Part shown: positions 12,072 through 25,367 of the stretch, one piece after another
Numbering within the stretch: position 1 is the first letter of the stretch
How the letters are laid out: every line of letters starts with the position of its first letter
From: Ptiloglossa arizonensis
Taxonomy: Eukaryota; Arthropoda; Insecta; Hymenoptera; Colletidae
Direction of reading: 5' to 3'
Assembly: GCF_051014685.1 (NCBI RefSeq)
Contig: NW_027478895.1
Span: forward strand, 310,001-374,000
Length of the DNA stretch: 64,000 nucleotides
Made by a program: the position numbers and the translations under genes
The notes under the pieces: model-generated
Databases searched by the model: none
The model's input: the letters and a program-made list of their open reading frames with translations, nothing else
Told to the model about the DNA's origin: nothing

Positions 12072-15000
12072 AAATACACATACCGCTGTAATCGGGCGAG
12101 TTTCTACTTTCAGATGCAATAGGAATTTTTGGGTTAGGTCGATCCGTTCGCGAGATATGGGAGTTTGAAGCTAAGAAATGGTTATGAAGACAACAAATTT
12201 TTCGCACTTCTGCTGCTCCAATCGCTTAACCAGAATGGCCTAAGGGAAAAATACACGTACCGTTGTAATCGGGCGAGTTTCTACTTTCAGATGCAACAGG
12301 AATTTTTGGGTTAGGTCAATCCGTTGGCGAGATATGGGAGTTTGAAGCCAAGAAATGGTTGAGAAGGCAAAAATTTTTCGCAATTCTGCTGCTCCAGACG
12401 CTTAACCAGAATGGCCTAGGGAAAAAATACACATACCGTTGTAATCGGGCGAGTTTCTACTTTCAGATGCAACAGGAATTTTTGGGTTAGGTCAATCCGT
12501 TCGCGAGATATGGGAGTTTGAAGCTAAGAAATGGTAAAGAAGACAACAAATTTTTCGCACTACTGCTGCTCCAAACGCTTAACCAGAATGGCCTAGGGAA
12601 AAAATACACATACCGTTGTAATCGGGCGAGTTTCTACTTTCAGATGCAACAGGAATTTTTGGGTTAGGTCAATCCGCTCGCGAGATATGGGAGTTTGAAG
12701 CTAAGAAATTGTTATGAAGACAACAAATTTTTCGCACTTCTGCTGCTCCAATCGCTTAACCAGAATGGCCTAAGGGAAGAATACACGTACCGTTGTAATC
12801 GGGCGAGTTTCTAATTTCAGATGCAATAGGAATTTTTGGGTTAGGTCAATCCGTTCGCGAGATATGGGAGTTTGAAGCTAAGAAATGGTTAAGAAGACAA
12901 CAAATTTTTCGCACTTATGCTGCTCTAAACGCTTAACCAGAATGGCCTAGGGAAAAAATACACATACCGTTGTACTCGGGCGAGTTTCAACTTTCAGACG
13001 CAACAGGAATTTTTGGTTTAGGTCAATCCGTTCGCGAGATATGGGAGTTTGAAGCCAAGAAATGGTTGAGAAGGCAAAAAATTTTTCGCTATTCTGCTGC
13101 TCCAAACGCTTAACCAGAATGGCCTAGGGAGAAAATACACATACCGTTGTAATCGGGCGAGTTTCTACTTTCAGATGCAATAGGAATTTTTGGGTTAGGT
13201 CAATCCGTTCGCAAGATATGGGAGTTTGAAGCTAAGTAATGGTTAAGAAGACAACAAATTTTTCGCACTTCTGCTGCTCCAAACGCTTAACCAGAATTGC
13301 CTATGGAAAAAATACACATACCGTTGTAATCGGGCGAGTTTCTACTTTCAGATGCAATAGGAATTTTTGGGTTAGGTCAATCCGTTCGCGAGATATGGGA
13401 GTTTGAAGCTAAGTAATGGTTAAGAAGACAACAAATTTTTCGCACTTCTGCTGCTCCAAACGCTTAACCAGAATGGCCTAGGGAAAAAATACACATACCG
13501 TTGTAATCGGGCGAGTTTCTTCTTTCAGATGCAACAAGAATTTTTGGGTTAGGTCAATCCGTTCGCGAGATATGGGAGCTTGAAGATAAGAAATGGTAAA
13601 GAAGACAACAAATTTTTCGCACTACTGCTGCTCCAAACGCTTAACCAGAATGGCCTAGGGAAAAAATACACATACCGTTGTAATCGGGCGAGTTTCTACT
13701 TTCAGATGCAATAGGAATTTTTGGGTTAGGTCAATCCGTTCGCGAGATATGGGAGTTTGAAGCCAAGAAATGGTTGAGAAGGCAAAGAATTTTTCGCAAT
13801 TCTGCTGCACCAAACGCTTAACCAGAATTGCCTAGGGAAAAAATACACATACCGTTGTAATCGGGCGAGTTTCTACTTTCAGACGCAACAGGAATTTTTG
13901 GGTTCGGTCAATCCGTTCGCGAGATATGGGAGTTTGAAGCTAAGAAATGGTTGAGAAGACAACAAATTTTTCGCAATTCTGCTGCTCCAAACGCTTAACC
14001 AGAATGGCCTAGGGAAAAAATACACATAACGTTGTAATCGGGCGAGTTTCTACTTTCAGATGCAACAGGAATTTTTGGGTTAGGGCAATCCGTTCGCGAG
14101 ATATGGGAGTTTGAAGCTAAGAAATGGTTGAGAAGACAACAAATTTTTCGCAATTCTGCTGCTCCAAACGCTTAACCAGAGTGGCCTAGGGAAAAAATAC
14201 ACATACCGTTGTAATCGGGTGAGTTTCTACTTTCAGACGCAGCAGGAACTTCTGGGTTTGGTCAATCCGTTCGCGAGATATGGGAGTTTGAAGCCAAGAA
14301 ATGGTTGAGAAGGCAAAAAATTTTTCGCAATTCTGCTTCTCCAAACGCTTAACCAGAATGGCCTAGGGAAAAAATACACATACCGTTGTAATCGGGCGAG
14401 TTTCTTCTTTCAGATGCAACAAGAATTTTTGGGTTAGGTCAATCCGTTCGCGAGATATGGGAGCTTGAAGATAAGAAATGGTAAAGAAGACAACAAATTT
14501 TTCGCACTACTGCTGCTCCAAACGCTTAACCAGAATGGCCTAGGGAAAAAATACACATACCGTTGTAATCGGGCGAGTTTCTACTTTCAGATGCAACAGG
14601 AATTTTTGGGTTAGGTCAATCCGTTCGCGAGATATGGTAGTTTGAAGCTAAGAAATGGTTATGAAGACAACAAATCTTTCGCAATTCTGCTGCTCCAAAC
14701 GCTTAATCAGAATGGCCTAGGGAAAAAATACACATACCGTTGTACTCGGGCGAGTTTCTACTTTCAGATGCAACAGGAATTTTTGGGTTAGGTCAATCCG
14801 TTCGCGAGATATGGGAGTTTGAAGCTAAGAAATGGTTGAGAAGACAACAAATTTTTCGCACTTATGCTGCTCCAAACGCTTAACCAGAATGGCCTAGGGA
14901 AAAATACACGTACCGTTGTAATCGGGCGAGTTTCTAATTTCAGATGCAATAGGAATTTTTGGGTTAGGTCAATCCGTTCGCGAGATATGGGAGTTTGAAG

Positions 15001-18000
15001 CTAAGAAATGGTTAAGAAGACAACAAATTTTTCGCACTTATGCTGCTCCAAACGCTTAACCAGAATGGCCTAGGGAAAAAATACACATACCGTTGTACTC
15101 GGGCGAGTTTCAACTTTCAGACGCAACAGGAATTTTTGGTTTAGGTCAATCCGTTCGCGAGATATGGGAGTTTGAAGCCAAGAAATGGTTGAGAAGGCAA
15201 AAAATTTTTCGCTATTCTGCTGCTCCAAACGCTTAACCAGAATGGCCTAGGGAGAAAATACACATACCGTTGTAATCGGGCGAGTTTCTACTTTCAGATG
15301 CAATAGGAATTTTTGGGTTAGGTCAATCCGTTCGCAAGATATGGGAGTTTGAAGCTAAGTAATGGTTAAGAAGACAACAAATTTTTCGCACTTCTGCTGC
15401 TCCAAACGCTTAACCAGAATTGCCTAGGGAAAAAATACACATACCGCTGTAATCGGGCGAGTTTCTACTTTCAGATGCAATAGGAATTTTTGGGTTAGGT
15501 CGATCCGTTCGCGAGATATGGGAGTTTGAAGCTAAGAAATGGTTATGAAGACAACAAATTTTTCGCACTTCTGCTGCTCCAATCGCTTAACCAGAATGGC
15601 CTAAGGGAAAAATACACGTACCGTTGTAATCGGGCGAGTTTCTACTTTCAGATGCAACAGGAATTTTTGGGTTAGGTCAATCCGTTGGCGAGATATGGGA
15701 GTTTGAAGCCAAGAAATGGTTGAGAAGGCAAAAATTTTTCGCAATTCTGCTGCTCCAAACGCTTAACCAGAATGGCCTAGGGAAAAAATACACATACCGT
15801 TGTAATCGGGCGAGTTTCTACTTTCAGATGCAATAGGAATTTTTGGGTTAGGTCAATCCGTTCGCGAGATATGGGAGTTTGAAGCTAAGAAATGGTAAAG
15901 AAGACAACAAATTTTTCGCACTACTGCTGCTCCAAACGCTTAACCAGAATGGCCTAGGGAAAAAATACACATACCGTTGTAATCGGGCGAGTTTCTACTT
16001 TCAGATGCAACAGGAATTTTTGGGTTAGGTCAATCCGCTCGCGAGATATGGGAGTTTGAAGCTAAGAAATTGTTATGAAGACAACAAATTTTTCGCACTT
16101 CTGCTGCTCCAATCGCTTAACCAGAATGGCCTAAGGGAAGAATACACGTACCGTTGTAATCGGGCGAGTTTCTAATTTCAGATGCAATAGGAATTTTTGG
16201 GTTAGGTCAATCCGTTCGCGAGATATGGGAGTTTGAAGCTAAGAAATGGTTAAGAAGACAACAAATTTTTCGCACTTATGCTGCTCTAAACGCTTAACCA
16301 GAATGGCCTAGGGAAAAAATACACATACCGTTGTACTCGGGCGAGTTTCAACTTTCAGACGCAACAGGAATTTTTGGTTTAGGTCAATCCGTTCGCGAGA
16401 TATGGGAGTTTGAAGCCAAGAAATGGTTGAGAAGGCAAAAAATTTTTCGCTATTCTGCTGCTCCAAACGCTTAACCAGAATGGCCTAGGGAGAAAATACA
16501 CATACCGTTGTAATCGGGCGAGTTTCTACTTTCAGATGCAATAGGAATTTTTGGGTTAGGTCAATCCGTTCGCAAGATATGGGAGTTTGAAGCTAAGTAA
16601 TGGTTAAGAAGACAACAAATTTTTCGCACTTCTGCTGCTCCAAACGCTTAACCAGAATTGCCTATGGAAAAAATACACATACCGTTGTAATCGGGCGAGT
16701 TTCTACTTTCAGATGCAATAGGAATTTTTGGGTTAGGTCAATCCGTTCGCGAGATATGGGAGTTTGAAGCTAAGTAATGGTTAAGAAGACAACAAATTTT
16801 TCGCACTTTTGCTGCTCCAAACGCTTAACCAGAATGGCCTAGGGAAAAAATACACATACCGCTGTAATCGGTCGAGTTTCTACTTTCAGATGCAACAGGA
16901 ATTTTTGGGTTAGGTCAGTCCGTTCGCGAGATATGGGAGTTTGAAGCTAAGAAATGGTAAAGAAGACAACAAATTTTTCGCACTACTGCTGCTCCAAACG
17001 CTTAACCAGAATGGCCTAGGGAAAAAATACACATACCGTTGTAATCGGGCGAGTTTCTACTTTCAGATGCAATAGGAATTTTTGGGTTAGGTCAATCCGT
17101 TCGCGAGATATGGGAGTTTGAAGCCAAGAAATGGTTGAGAAGGCAAAAAATTTTTCGCAATTCTGCTGCACCAAACGCTTAACCAGAATTGCCTAGGGAA
17201 AAAATACACATACCGTTGTAATCGGGCGAGTTTCTACTTTCAGACGCAACAGGAATTTTTGGGTTAGGTCAATCCGTTCGCGAGATATGGGAGTTTGAAG
17301 CTAAGAAATGGTTGAGAAGACAACAAATTTTTCGCAATTCTGCTGCTCCAAACGCTTAACCAGAATGGCCTAGGGAAAAAATACACATAACGTTGTAATC
17401 GGGCGAGTTTCTACTTTCAGATGCAACAGGAATTTTTGGGTTAGGGCAATCCGTTCGCGAGATATGGGAGTTTGAAGCTAAGAAATGGTTGAGAAGACAA
17501 CAAATTTTTCGCAATTCTGCTGCTCCAAACGCTTAACCAGAGTGGCCTAGGGAAAAAATACACATACCGTTGTAATCGGGTGAGTTTCTACTTTCAGACG
17601 CAGCAGGAACTTCTGGGTTTGGTCAATCCGTTCGCGAGATATGGGAGTTTGAAGCCAAGAAATGGTTGAGAAGGCAAAAAATTTTTCGCAATTCTGCTTC
17701 TCCAAACGCTTAACCAGAATGGCCTAGGGAAAAAATACACATACCGTTGTAATCGGGCGAGTTTCTTCTTTCAGATGCAACAAGAATTTTTGGGTTAGGT
17801 CAATCCGTTCGCGAGATATGGGAGCTTGAAGATAAGAAATGGTAAAGAAGACAACAAATTTTTCGCACTACTGCTGCTCCAAACGCTTAACCAGAATGGC
17901 CTAGGGAAAAAATACACATACCGTTGTAATCGGGCGAGTTTCTACTTTCAGATGCAACAGGAATTTTTGGGTTAGGTCAATCCGTTCGCGAGATATGGTA

Positions 18001-18101
18001 GTTTGAAGCTAAGAAATGGTTATGAAGACAACAAATCTTTCGCAATTCTGCTGCTCCAAACGCTTAATCAGAATGGCCTAGGGAAAAAATACACATACCG
18101 C
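12072..18101. repeat. Pair of 19-monomer-offset blocks (shift 3,361 bp)
   Basis: 12,072-14,740 corresponds to 15,433-18,101. The shift is 19 x 177 minus 2, accounted for by single-base losses near 14,899 and 15,730. Shared markers are GGTCGATCC (about 12,139 and 15,500), GCTCTAAAC (12,922 and 16,283), GTTCGCAAG and CCTATGG. One patch breaks the match: 13,500-13,586 carries TTTCTTCTTTC, CAACAAG and GAAGATAAG, where the partner at about 16,861-16,947 has CGGTCGAG, CAACAGG, GTCAGTCC and GAAGCTAAG. Similarity resumes on both sides, which suggests local sequence transfer in one copy. Confidence 0.85.
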
Positions 18102-19249
18102 TGTAATCGGGCGAGTTTCTACTTTCAGATGCAACAGGAATTTTTGGGTTAGGTCAGTCCGTTCGCGAGATATGGGAGTTTGAAACCAAGAAATGGTTGA
18201 GAAGGCAAAAAATTTTTCGCACTTCTGCTGCTCCAAACGCTTAACCAGAATGGCCTAGGGAAAAAATACACATACCGTTGTAATCGGGTGAGTTTCTACT
18301 TTCAGACGCAGCAGGAACTTCTGGGTTTGGTCAATTCGTTCGCGAGATATGGGAGTTTGAAGCCAAGAAATGGTTGAGAAGACAACAAATTTTTCGCACT
18401 TCTGCTGCTCCAAACGCTTAATCAGAATGGCCTAGGGAAAAAATACACATACCGTTGTAATCGGGCGAGTTTCTACTTTCAGACGCAACAGGAATTTTTG
18501 GGTTAGGTCAATCCGTTCGCGAGATATGGGGAGTTTGAAGCTAAGAAATGGTTGAGAAGACAAAAAATTTTTCGCACTTCTGCTGCTCCAAACGCTTAAC
18601 CAGAATGGCCTAGGGAAAAAATACACATAACGTTGTAATCGGGCGAGTTTCTACTTTCAGATGCAATAGGAATTTTTGGGTTAGGTCAATCCGTTCGCGA
18701 GATATGGGAGTTTGAAGCCAAGAAATGGTTGAGAAGGCAAAACATTTTTCGCAATTCTGCTGCTCCAAACGCTTAACCAGAATGGCCTAGGGAAAAAATA
18801 CGCATATCGTTGTTATCGGGCGAGTTTCTACTTTCAGACGCAGCAGGAATTTTTGGGTTTGGTCAATCCGTTCGCGAGATATGGGAGTTTGAAGCTAAGA
18901 GATGGTTGAGAAGACAACAAATTTTTCTCAATTCTGCTGCTCCAAACGCTTAACCAGAATGGCCTAGGGAAAAAATACATATACCGTTGTAATCGGGCGA
19001 GTTTCTACTTTCAGATGCAACAGGAATTTTTGGGTTAGGTCAATCCGTTCGCGAGATATGGGAGTTTGAATCTAAGAAATGATTGAGAAGACAACAAATT
19101 TGTCGCACTTCTGCTGCTCCAAACGCTTAACCAGAATTGCCTAGGGAAAAAGTACACATACCGTTGTAATTGAGCGAGTTTCTACTTTCAGATGCAATAG
19201 GAATTTTTGGGTTAGGTCAATCCGTTCGCGAGATATGGGAGTTTGAAGC
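14751..19249. repeat. 4.5-kb block, copy 1 (partner at 25,368-29,866)
   Basis: About 25 monomers that reappear 10,617 bp downstream (60 x 177 minus 3). The hybrid 176-bp monomer CCTAGGGAAAAATACACG near 14,899, GGTCGATCC at 15,500, GCTCTAAAC at 16,283 and the one-base insertion ATATGGGGAG near 18,530 are all shared. Around ten substitutions are visible, for example CGCACTTTTG (16,806) versus CGCACTTCTG. The match ends at 19,250, where GAAGCC faces GAAGCT. Confidence 0.85.
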
Positions 19250-21299
19250 CAAGAAATGGTTGAGAAGGCAAAAAATTTTTCGCAATTCTGCTGCACCAAA
19301 CGCTTAACCAGATTGCCTAGGGAAAAAATACACATACCGTTGTAATCGGGCGAGTTTCTACTTTCAGACGCAACAGGAATTTTTGGGTTAGGTCAATCCG
19401 TTCGCGAGATATGGGAGTTTGAAGCTAAGAAATGGTTGAGCAGACAACAAATTTTTCGCAATTCTGCTGCTCCAAACGCTTAACCAGAATGGCCTAGGGA
19501 AAAAATACACATAACGTTGTAATCGGGCGAGTTTCTACTTTCAGATGCAACAGGAATTTTTGGGTTAGGGCAATCCGTTCGCGAGATATGGGAGTTTGAA
19601 GCTAAGAAATGGTTGAGAAGACAACAAATTTTTCGCAATTCTGCTGCTCCAAACGCTTAACCAGAGTGGCCTAGGGAAAAAATACACATACCGTTGTAAT
19701 CGGGTGAGTTTCTACTTTCAGACGCAGCAGGAACTTCTGGGTTTGGTCAATCCGTTCGCGAGATATGGGAGTTTGAAGCCAAGAAATGGTTGAGAAGGCA
19801 AAAAATTTTTCGCAATTCTGCTTCTCCAAACGCTTAACCAGAATGGCCTAGGGAAAAAATACACATACCGTTGTAATCGGGCGAGTTTCTTCTTTCAGAT
19901 GCAACAAGAATTTTTGGGTTAGGTCAATCCGTTCGCGAGATATGGGAGCTTGAAGATAAGAAATGGTAAAGAAGACAACAAATTTTTCGCAATACTGCTG
20001 CTCCAAACGCTTAACCAGAATGGCCTAGGGAAAAAATACACATACCGTTGTAATCGGGCGAGTTTCTACTTTCAGATGCAACAGGAATTTTTGGGTTAGG
20101 TCAATCCGTTCGCGAGATATGGTAGTTTGAAGCTAAGAAATGGTTATGAAGACAACAAATCTTTCGCAATTCTGCTGCTCCAAACGCTTAATCAGAATGG
20201 CCTAGGGAAAAAATACACATACCGCTGTAATCGGGCGAGTTTCTACTTTCAGATGCAACAGGAATTTTTGGGTTAGGTCAGTCCGTTCGCGAGATATGGG
20301 AGTTTGAAACCAAGAAATGGTTGAGAAGGCAAAAAATTTTTCGCACTTCTGCTGCTCCAAACGCTTAACCAGAATGGCCTAGGGAAAAAATACACATACC
20401 GTTGTAATCGGGTGAGTTTCTACTTTCAGACGCAGCAGGAACTTCTGGGTTTGGTCAATTCGTTCGCGAGATATGGGAGTTTGAAGCCAAGAAATGGTTG
20501 AGAAGACAACAAATTTTTCGCACTTCTGCTGCTCCAAACGCTTAATCAGAATGGCCTAGGGAAAAAATACACATACCGTTGTAATCGGGCGAGTTTCTAC
20601 TTTCAGACGCAACAGGAATTTTTGGGTTAGGTCAATCCGTTCGCGAGATATGGGGAGTTTGAAGCTAAGAAATGGTTGAGAAGACAAAAAATTTTTCGCA
20701 CTTCTGCTGCTCCAAACGCTTAACCAGAATGGCCTAGGGAAAAAATACACATAACGTTGTAATCGGGCGAGTTTCTACTTTCAGATGCAATAGGAATTTT
20801 TGGGTTAGGTCAATCCGTTCGCGAGATATGGGAGTTTGAAGCCAAGAAATGGTTGAGAAGGCAAAACATTTTTCGCAATTCTGCTGGTCCAAACGCTTAA
20901 CCAGAATGGCCTAGGGAAAAAATACGCATATCGTTGTTATCGGGCGAGTTTCTACTTTCAGACGCAGCAGGAATTTTTGGGTTTGGTCAATCCGTTCGCG
21001 AGATATGGGAGTTTGAAGCTAAGAGATGGTTGAGAAGACAACAAATTTTTCTCAATTCTGCTGCTCCAAACGCTTAACCAGAATGGCCTAGGGAAAAAAT
21101 ACATATACCGTTGTAATCGGGCGAGTTTCTACTTTCAGATGCAACAGGAATTTTTGGGTTAGGTCAATCCGTTCGCGAGATATGGGAGTTTGAATCTAAG
21201 AAATGATTGAGAAGACAACAAATTTGTCGCACTTCTGCTGCTCCAAACGCTTAACCAGAATTGCCTAGGGAAAAAGTACACATACCGTTGTAATTGAGC
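17050..21299. repeat. Tandem pair of 12-monomer blocks (unit about 2,124 bp)
   Basis: Copy 1 is about 17,050-19,174 and copy 2 about 19,175-21,299; both end at the rare AATTGAGCG variant. The inserted G in ATATGGGGAG occurs in both (near 18,530 and 20,654). The few differences include a lost A at about 19,316 (CCAGATTGCC), GAGCAGAC near 19,440, and GCTGGTCC near 20,886. A third copy of most of this unit lies at 27.7-29.9 kb. This unit differs from the 12-mer at 6.8-11.0 kb, so equal monomer count does not mean the same repeat family. Confidence 0.88.
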
Positions 21300-23079
21300 G
21301 AGTTTCTACTTTCAGATGCAATAGGAATTTTTGGGTTAGGTCAATCCGTTCGCGAGATATGGGAGTTTGAAGCTAAGTAATGGTTAAGAAGACAACAAAT
21401 TTTTCGCACTTCTGCTGCTCCAAACGCTTAACCAGAATTGCCTAGGGAAAAAATACACATACCGTTGTAATCGGGCGAGTTTCTACTTTCAGATGCAATA
21501 GGAATTTTTGGGTTAGGTCAATCCGTTCGCGAGATATGGGAGTTTGAAGCTAAGTAATGGTTAAGAAGACAACAAATTTTTCGCACTTCTGCTGCTCCAA
21601 ACGCTTAACCAGAATGGCCTAGGGAAAAAATACACATACCGCTGTAATCGGTCGAGTTTCTACTTTCAGATGCAACAGGAATTTTTGGGTTAGGTCAGTC
21701 CGTTCGCGAGATATGGGAGTTTGAAGCCTAGAAATGGTTGAGAAGGCAAAAAATTTTGCGCAATTCTGCTGCACCAAACGCTTAACCAGAATTGCCTAGG
21801 GAAAAAATACACATACCGCTGTAATCGGGCGAGTTTCTACCTTCAGATGCAATAGGAATTTTTGGGTTAGGTCAATCCGTTCGCGAGATATGGGAGTTTG
21901 AAGCTAAGAAATGGTTATGAAGACAACAAATTTTTAGCACTTCTGCTGCTCCAATCGCTTGACCAGAATGGCCTAAGGGAAAAATACACGTACCGTTGTA
22001 ATCGGGCGAGTTTCTACTTTCAGATGCAACAGGAATTTTTGGGTTAGGTCAATCCGTTGGCGAGATATGGGAGTTTGAAGCCAAGAAATGGTTGAGAAGG
22101 CAAAAATTTTTCGCAATTCTGCTGCTCCAAACGCTTAACCAGAATGGCCTAGGGAAAAAATACACATAACGTTGTAATCGGGCGAGTTTCTACTTTCAGA
22201 TGCAACAGGAATTTTTGGGTTAGGTCAATCCGTTCGCGAGATATGGGAGTTTGAAGCTAAGAAATTGTTATGAAGACAACAAATTTTTCGCACTTCTGCT
22301 GCTCCAATCGCTTAACCAGAATGGCCTAAGGGAAAAATACACGTACCGTTGTAATCGGGCGAGTTTCTACTTTCAGATGCAACAGGAATTTTTGGGTTAG
22401 GTCAATCCGTTCGCGAGATATGGGAGTTTGAAGCTAAGAAATGATTGAGAAGACAACAAATTTGTCGCACTTCTGCTGCTCCAAACGCTTAACCAGAATT
22501 GCCTAGGGAAAAAGTACACATACCGTTGTAATCGGGCGAGTTTCTACTTTCAGATGCAATAGGAATTTTTGTGTTAGGTCAACCCGTTCGCGAGATATGG
22601 GAGTTTGAAGCTAAGTAATGGTTAAGAAGACAACAAATTTTTCGCACTTCTGCTGCTCCAAACGCTTAACCAGAATTGCCTAGGGAAAAAATACACATAC
22701 CGTTGTAATCGGGCGAGTTTCTACTTTCAGATGCAATAGGAATTTTTGGGTTAGGTCAATCCGTTCGCGAGATATGGGAGTTTGAAGCTAAGTAATGGTT
22801 AAGAAGACAACAAATTTTTCGCACTTCTGCTGCTCCAAACGCTTAACCAGAATGGCCTAGGGAAAAAATACACATACCGCTGTAATCGGTCGAGTTTCTA
22901 CTTTCAGATGCAACAGGAATTTTTGGGTTAGGTCAGTCCGTTCGCGAGATATGGGAGTTTGAAGCCAAGAAATGGTTGAGAAGGCAACAAATTTTTCGCA
23001 ATTTTGCTGCTCCAAACGCTTAACCAGAATTGCCTAGGGAAAAAATACACATACCGCTGTAATCGGGCGAGTTTCTACT
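21300..23079. repeat. Mixed monomers, partly copied at 29.8-30.7 kb
   Basis: Up to 22,168 this stretch matches 29,793-30,661 (shift 8,493, that is 48 x 177 minus 3). It shares GAAGCCTAG (about 21,725), AATTTTGCGC and TACCTTCAG. At 22,169 the match breaks (CATAACG here, CATACCT there). After that the series from about 22,440 resembles the one from about 21,200, starting with the AAATGATTG and AAATTTGTCGC variants and AAAGTACAC. No gene is present. Confidence 0.8.
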
Positions 23080-24648
23080 TTCAGATGCAATAGGAATTTT
23101 TGGGTTAGGTCAATCCGTTCGCGAGATATGGGAGTTTGAAGCTAAGAAATGGTTATGAAGACAACAAATTTTTAGCACTTCTGCTGCTCCAATCGCTTGA
23201 CCAGAATGGCCTAAGGGAAAAATACACGTACCGTTGTAATCGGGAGAGTTTCTACTTTCAGATGCAACAGGAATTTTTGGGTTAGGTCAATCCGTTGGCG
23301 AGATATGGGAGTTTGAAGCCAAGAAATGGTTGAGAAGGCAAAAATTTTTCGCTATTCTGCTGCTCCAAACGCTTAACCAGAATGGCCTAGGGAAAAAATA
23401 CACATACCTTTGTAATCGGGCGAGTTTCTACTTTCAGATGCAACAGGAATTTTTGGGTTAGGTCAATCCGTTCGCGAGATATGGGAGTTTGAAGCTAAGA
23501 AATTGTTATGAAGACAACAAATTTTTCGCACTTCTGCTGCTCCAATCGCTTAACCAGAATGGCCTAAGGGAAAAATACACGTACCGTTGTAATCGGGCGA
23601 GTTTCTACTTTCAGATGCAACAGGAATTTTTGGGTTAGGTCAATCCGTTCGCGAGATATGGGAGTTTGAAGCTAAGAAATTGTTATGAAGACAACAAATT
23701 TTTCGCACTTCTGCTGCTCCAATCGCTTAACCAGATTGGCCTAAGGGAAAAATACACGTACCGTTGTAATCGGGCGAGTTTCTAATTTCAGATGCAATAG
23801 GAATTTTTGGGTTAGGTCAATCCGTTCGCGAGATATGGGAGTTTGAAGCTAAGAAATGGTTAAGAAGACAACAAATTTTTCGCACTTATGCTGCTCCAAA
23901 CGCTTAACCCGAATGGCCTAGGGAAAAAATACACATACCGTTGTACTCGGGCGAGTTTCAACTTTCAGACGCAACAGGAATTTTTGGTTTAGGTCAATCC
24001 GTTCGCGAGATATGGGAGTTTGAAGCCAAGAAATGGTTGAGAAGGCAAAAAATTTTTCGCTATTCTGCTGCTCCAAACGCTTAACCAGAATGGCCTAGGG
24101 AGAAAATACACATACCGTTGTAATCGGGCGAGTTTCTACTTTCAGATGCAACAGGAATTTTTGGGTTAGGTCAATCCGTTCGCGAGATATGGGAGTTTGA
24201 AGCTAAGAAATGGTAAAGAAGACAACAAATTTTTCGCACTACTGCTGCTCCAAACGCTTAACCAGAATGGCCTAGGGAAAAAATACACATACCGTTATAA
24301 TCGGGCGAGTTTCTACTTTCAGATGCAACAGGAATTTTTGGGTTAGGTCAATCCGTTCGCGAGATATGGGAGCTTGAAGCTAAGAAATGGTTATGAAGAC
24401 AACAAATTTGTCGCACTTCTGCTGCTCCAAACGCTTAACCAGAACTGCCTAGGGAAAAACTACACATACCGCTGTAATCGGGCGAGTTTCTACTTTCAGA
24501 TGCAATAGGAATTTTTGGGTTAGGTCAATCCGTTCGCGAGATACGGGACTTTGAAACTAAGAAATGGTTGAGAAGACAACAAATTTTTCGCAATTCTGCT
24601 GCTCCAAACGCTTAACCAGAATGGGCTAGGGAAAAAATACACATACCG
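23080..24648. repeat. 1.5-kb block, copy 1 (partner at about 30,335-31,903)
   Basis: Shift 7,255 (41 x 177 minus 2). Shared rare variants are TTTTTAGCAC, CATACCTTTG (23,406 and 30,661), TTAACCCGAA, CCGTTATAATC, CAGAACTGCC with AAAACTACAC, and GATACGGGACTTTGAAAC. Several substitutions separate the copies, among them CGCTATTC versus CGCAATTC near 23,352. It ends at 24,649, where ACCGATG faces ACCGCTG. The same marker series ending in ACCGATG recurs at about 33,315. Confidence 0.82.
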
Positions 24649-25367
24649 ATGTAATCGGGCGAGTTTCTACTTTCAGATGCAATAGGAATTTTTGGGTTAG
24701 GTCAATCCGTTCGCGAGATATGGGAGTTTGAAGCTAAGTAATGGTTAAGAAGACAACAAATTTTTCGCAGTTCTGCTGCTCCAAACGCTTAACCAGAATG
24801 GCCTAGGGAAAAAATACACATACCGCTGTAATCGGTCGAGTTTCTACTTTCAGATGCAACAGGAATTTTTGGGATAGGTCAGTCCGTTCGCGAGATATGG
24901 GAGTTTGAAGCCAAGAAATGGTTGAGAAGGCAAAAAATTTTTCGCAATTTTGCTGCTCCAAACGCTTAACCAGAATTGCCTAGGGAAAAAATACACATAC
25001 CGCTGTAATCGGGCGAGTTTCTACTTTCAGATGCAATAGGAATTTTTGTGTTAGGTCAATCCGTTCGCGAGATATGGGAGTTTGAAGCTAAGAAATGGTT
25101 ATGAAGACAACAAATTTTTTGCACTTCTGCTGCTCCAATCGCTTGACCAGAATGGCCTAAGGGAAAAATACACGCACCGTTGTAATCGGGAGAGTTTCTA
25201 CTTTCAGATGCAACAGGAATTTTTGGGTTAGGTCAATCCGTTCGCGAGATATGGGAGTTTGAAGCTAAGAAATTGTTATGAAGACAACAAATTTTTCGCA
25301 CTTCTGCTGCTCCAATCGCTTAACCAGAATGGCCTAAGGGAAAAATACACGTACCGTTGTAATCGGG
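24649..25367. repeat. Mixed monomers, no block recognised
   Basis: About four monomers, no gene. Subtypes include CGCAGTTC, CGGTCGAG, CGCAATTTTG and TTTTTTGCAC. The same order of subtypes is found again in the blocks from about 33.9, 38.9, 41.75 and 45.45 kb, so this is an older or more diverged relative of those blocks. Confidence 0.75.

Noticed and set aside
18432..18626. 64-residue minus-strand frame, repeated at 20,556, 29,049 and 32,235 and related to 19,141-19,335
   Set aside because: Spans about one monomer, starts at GTG (the 19,141 one at ATG), and copies follow block duplications. No signal beyond chance loss of stops in a 3n-length repeat.
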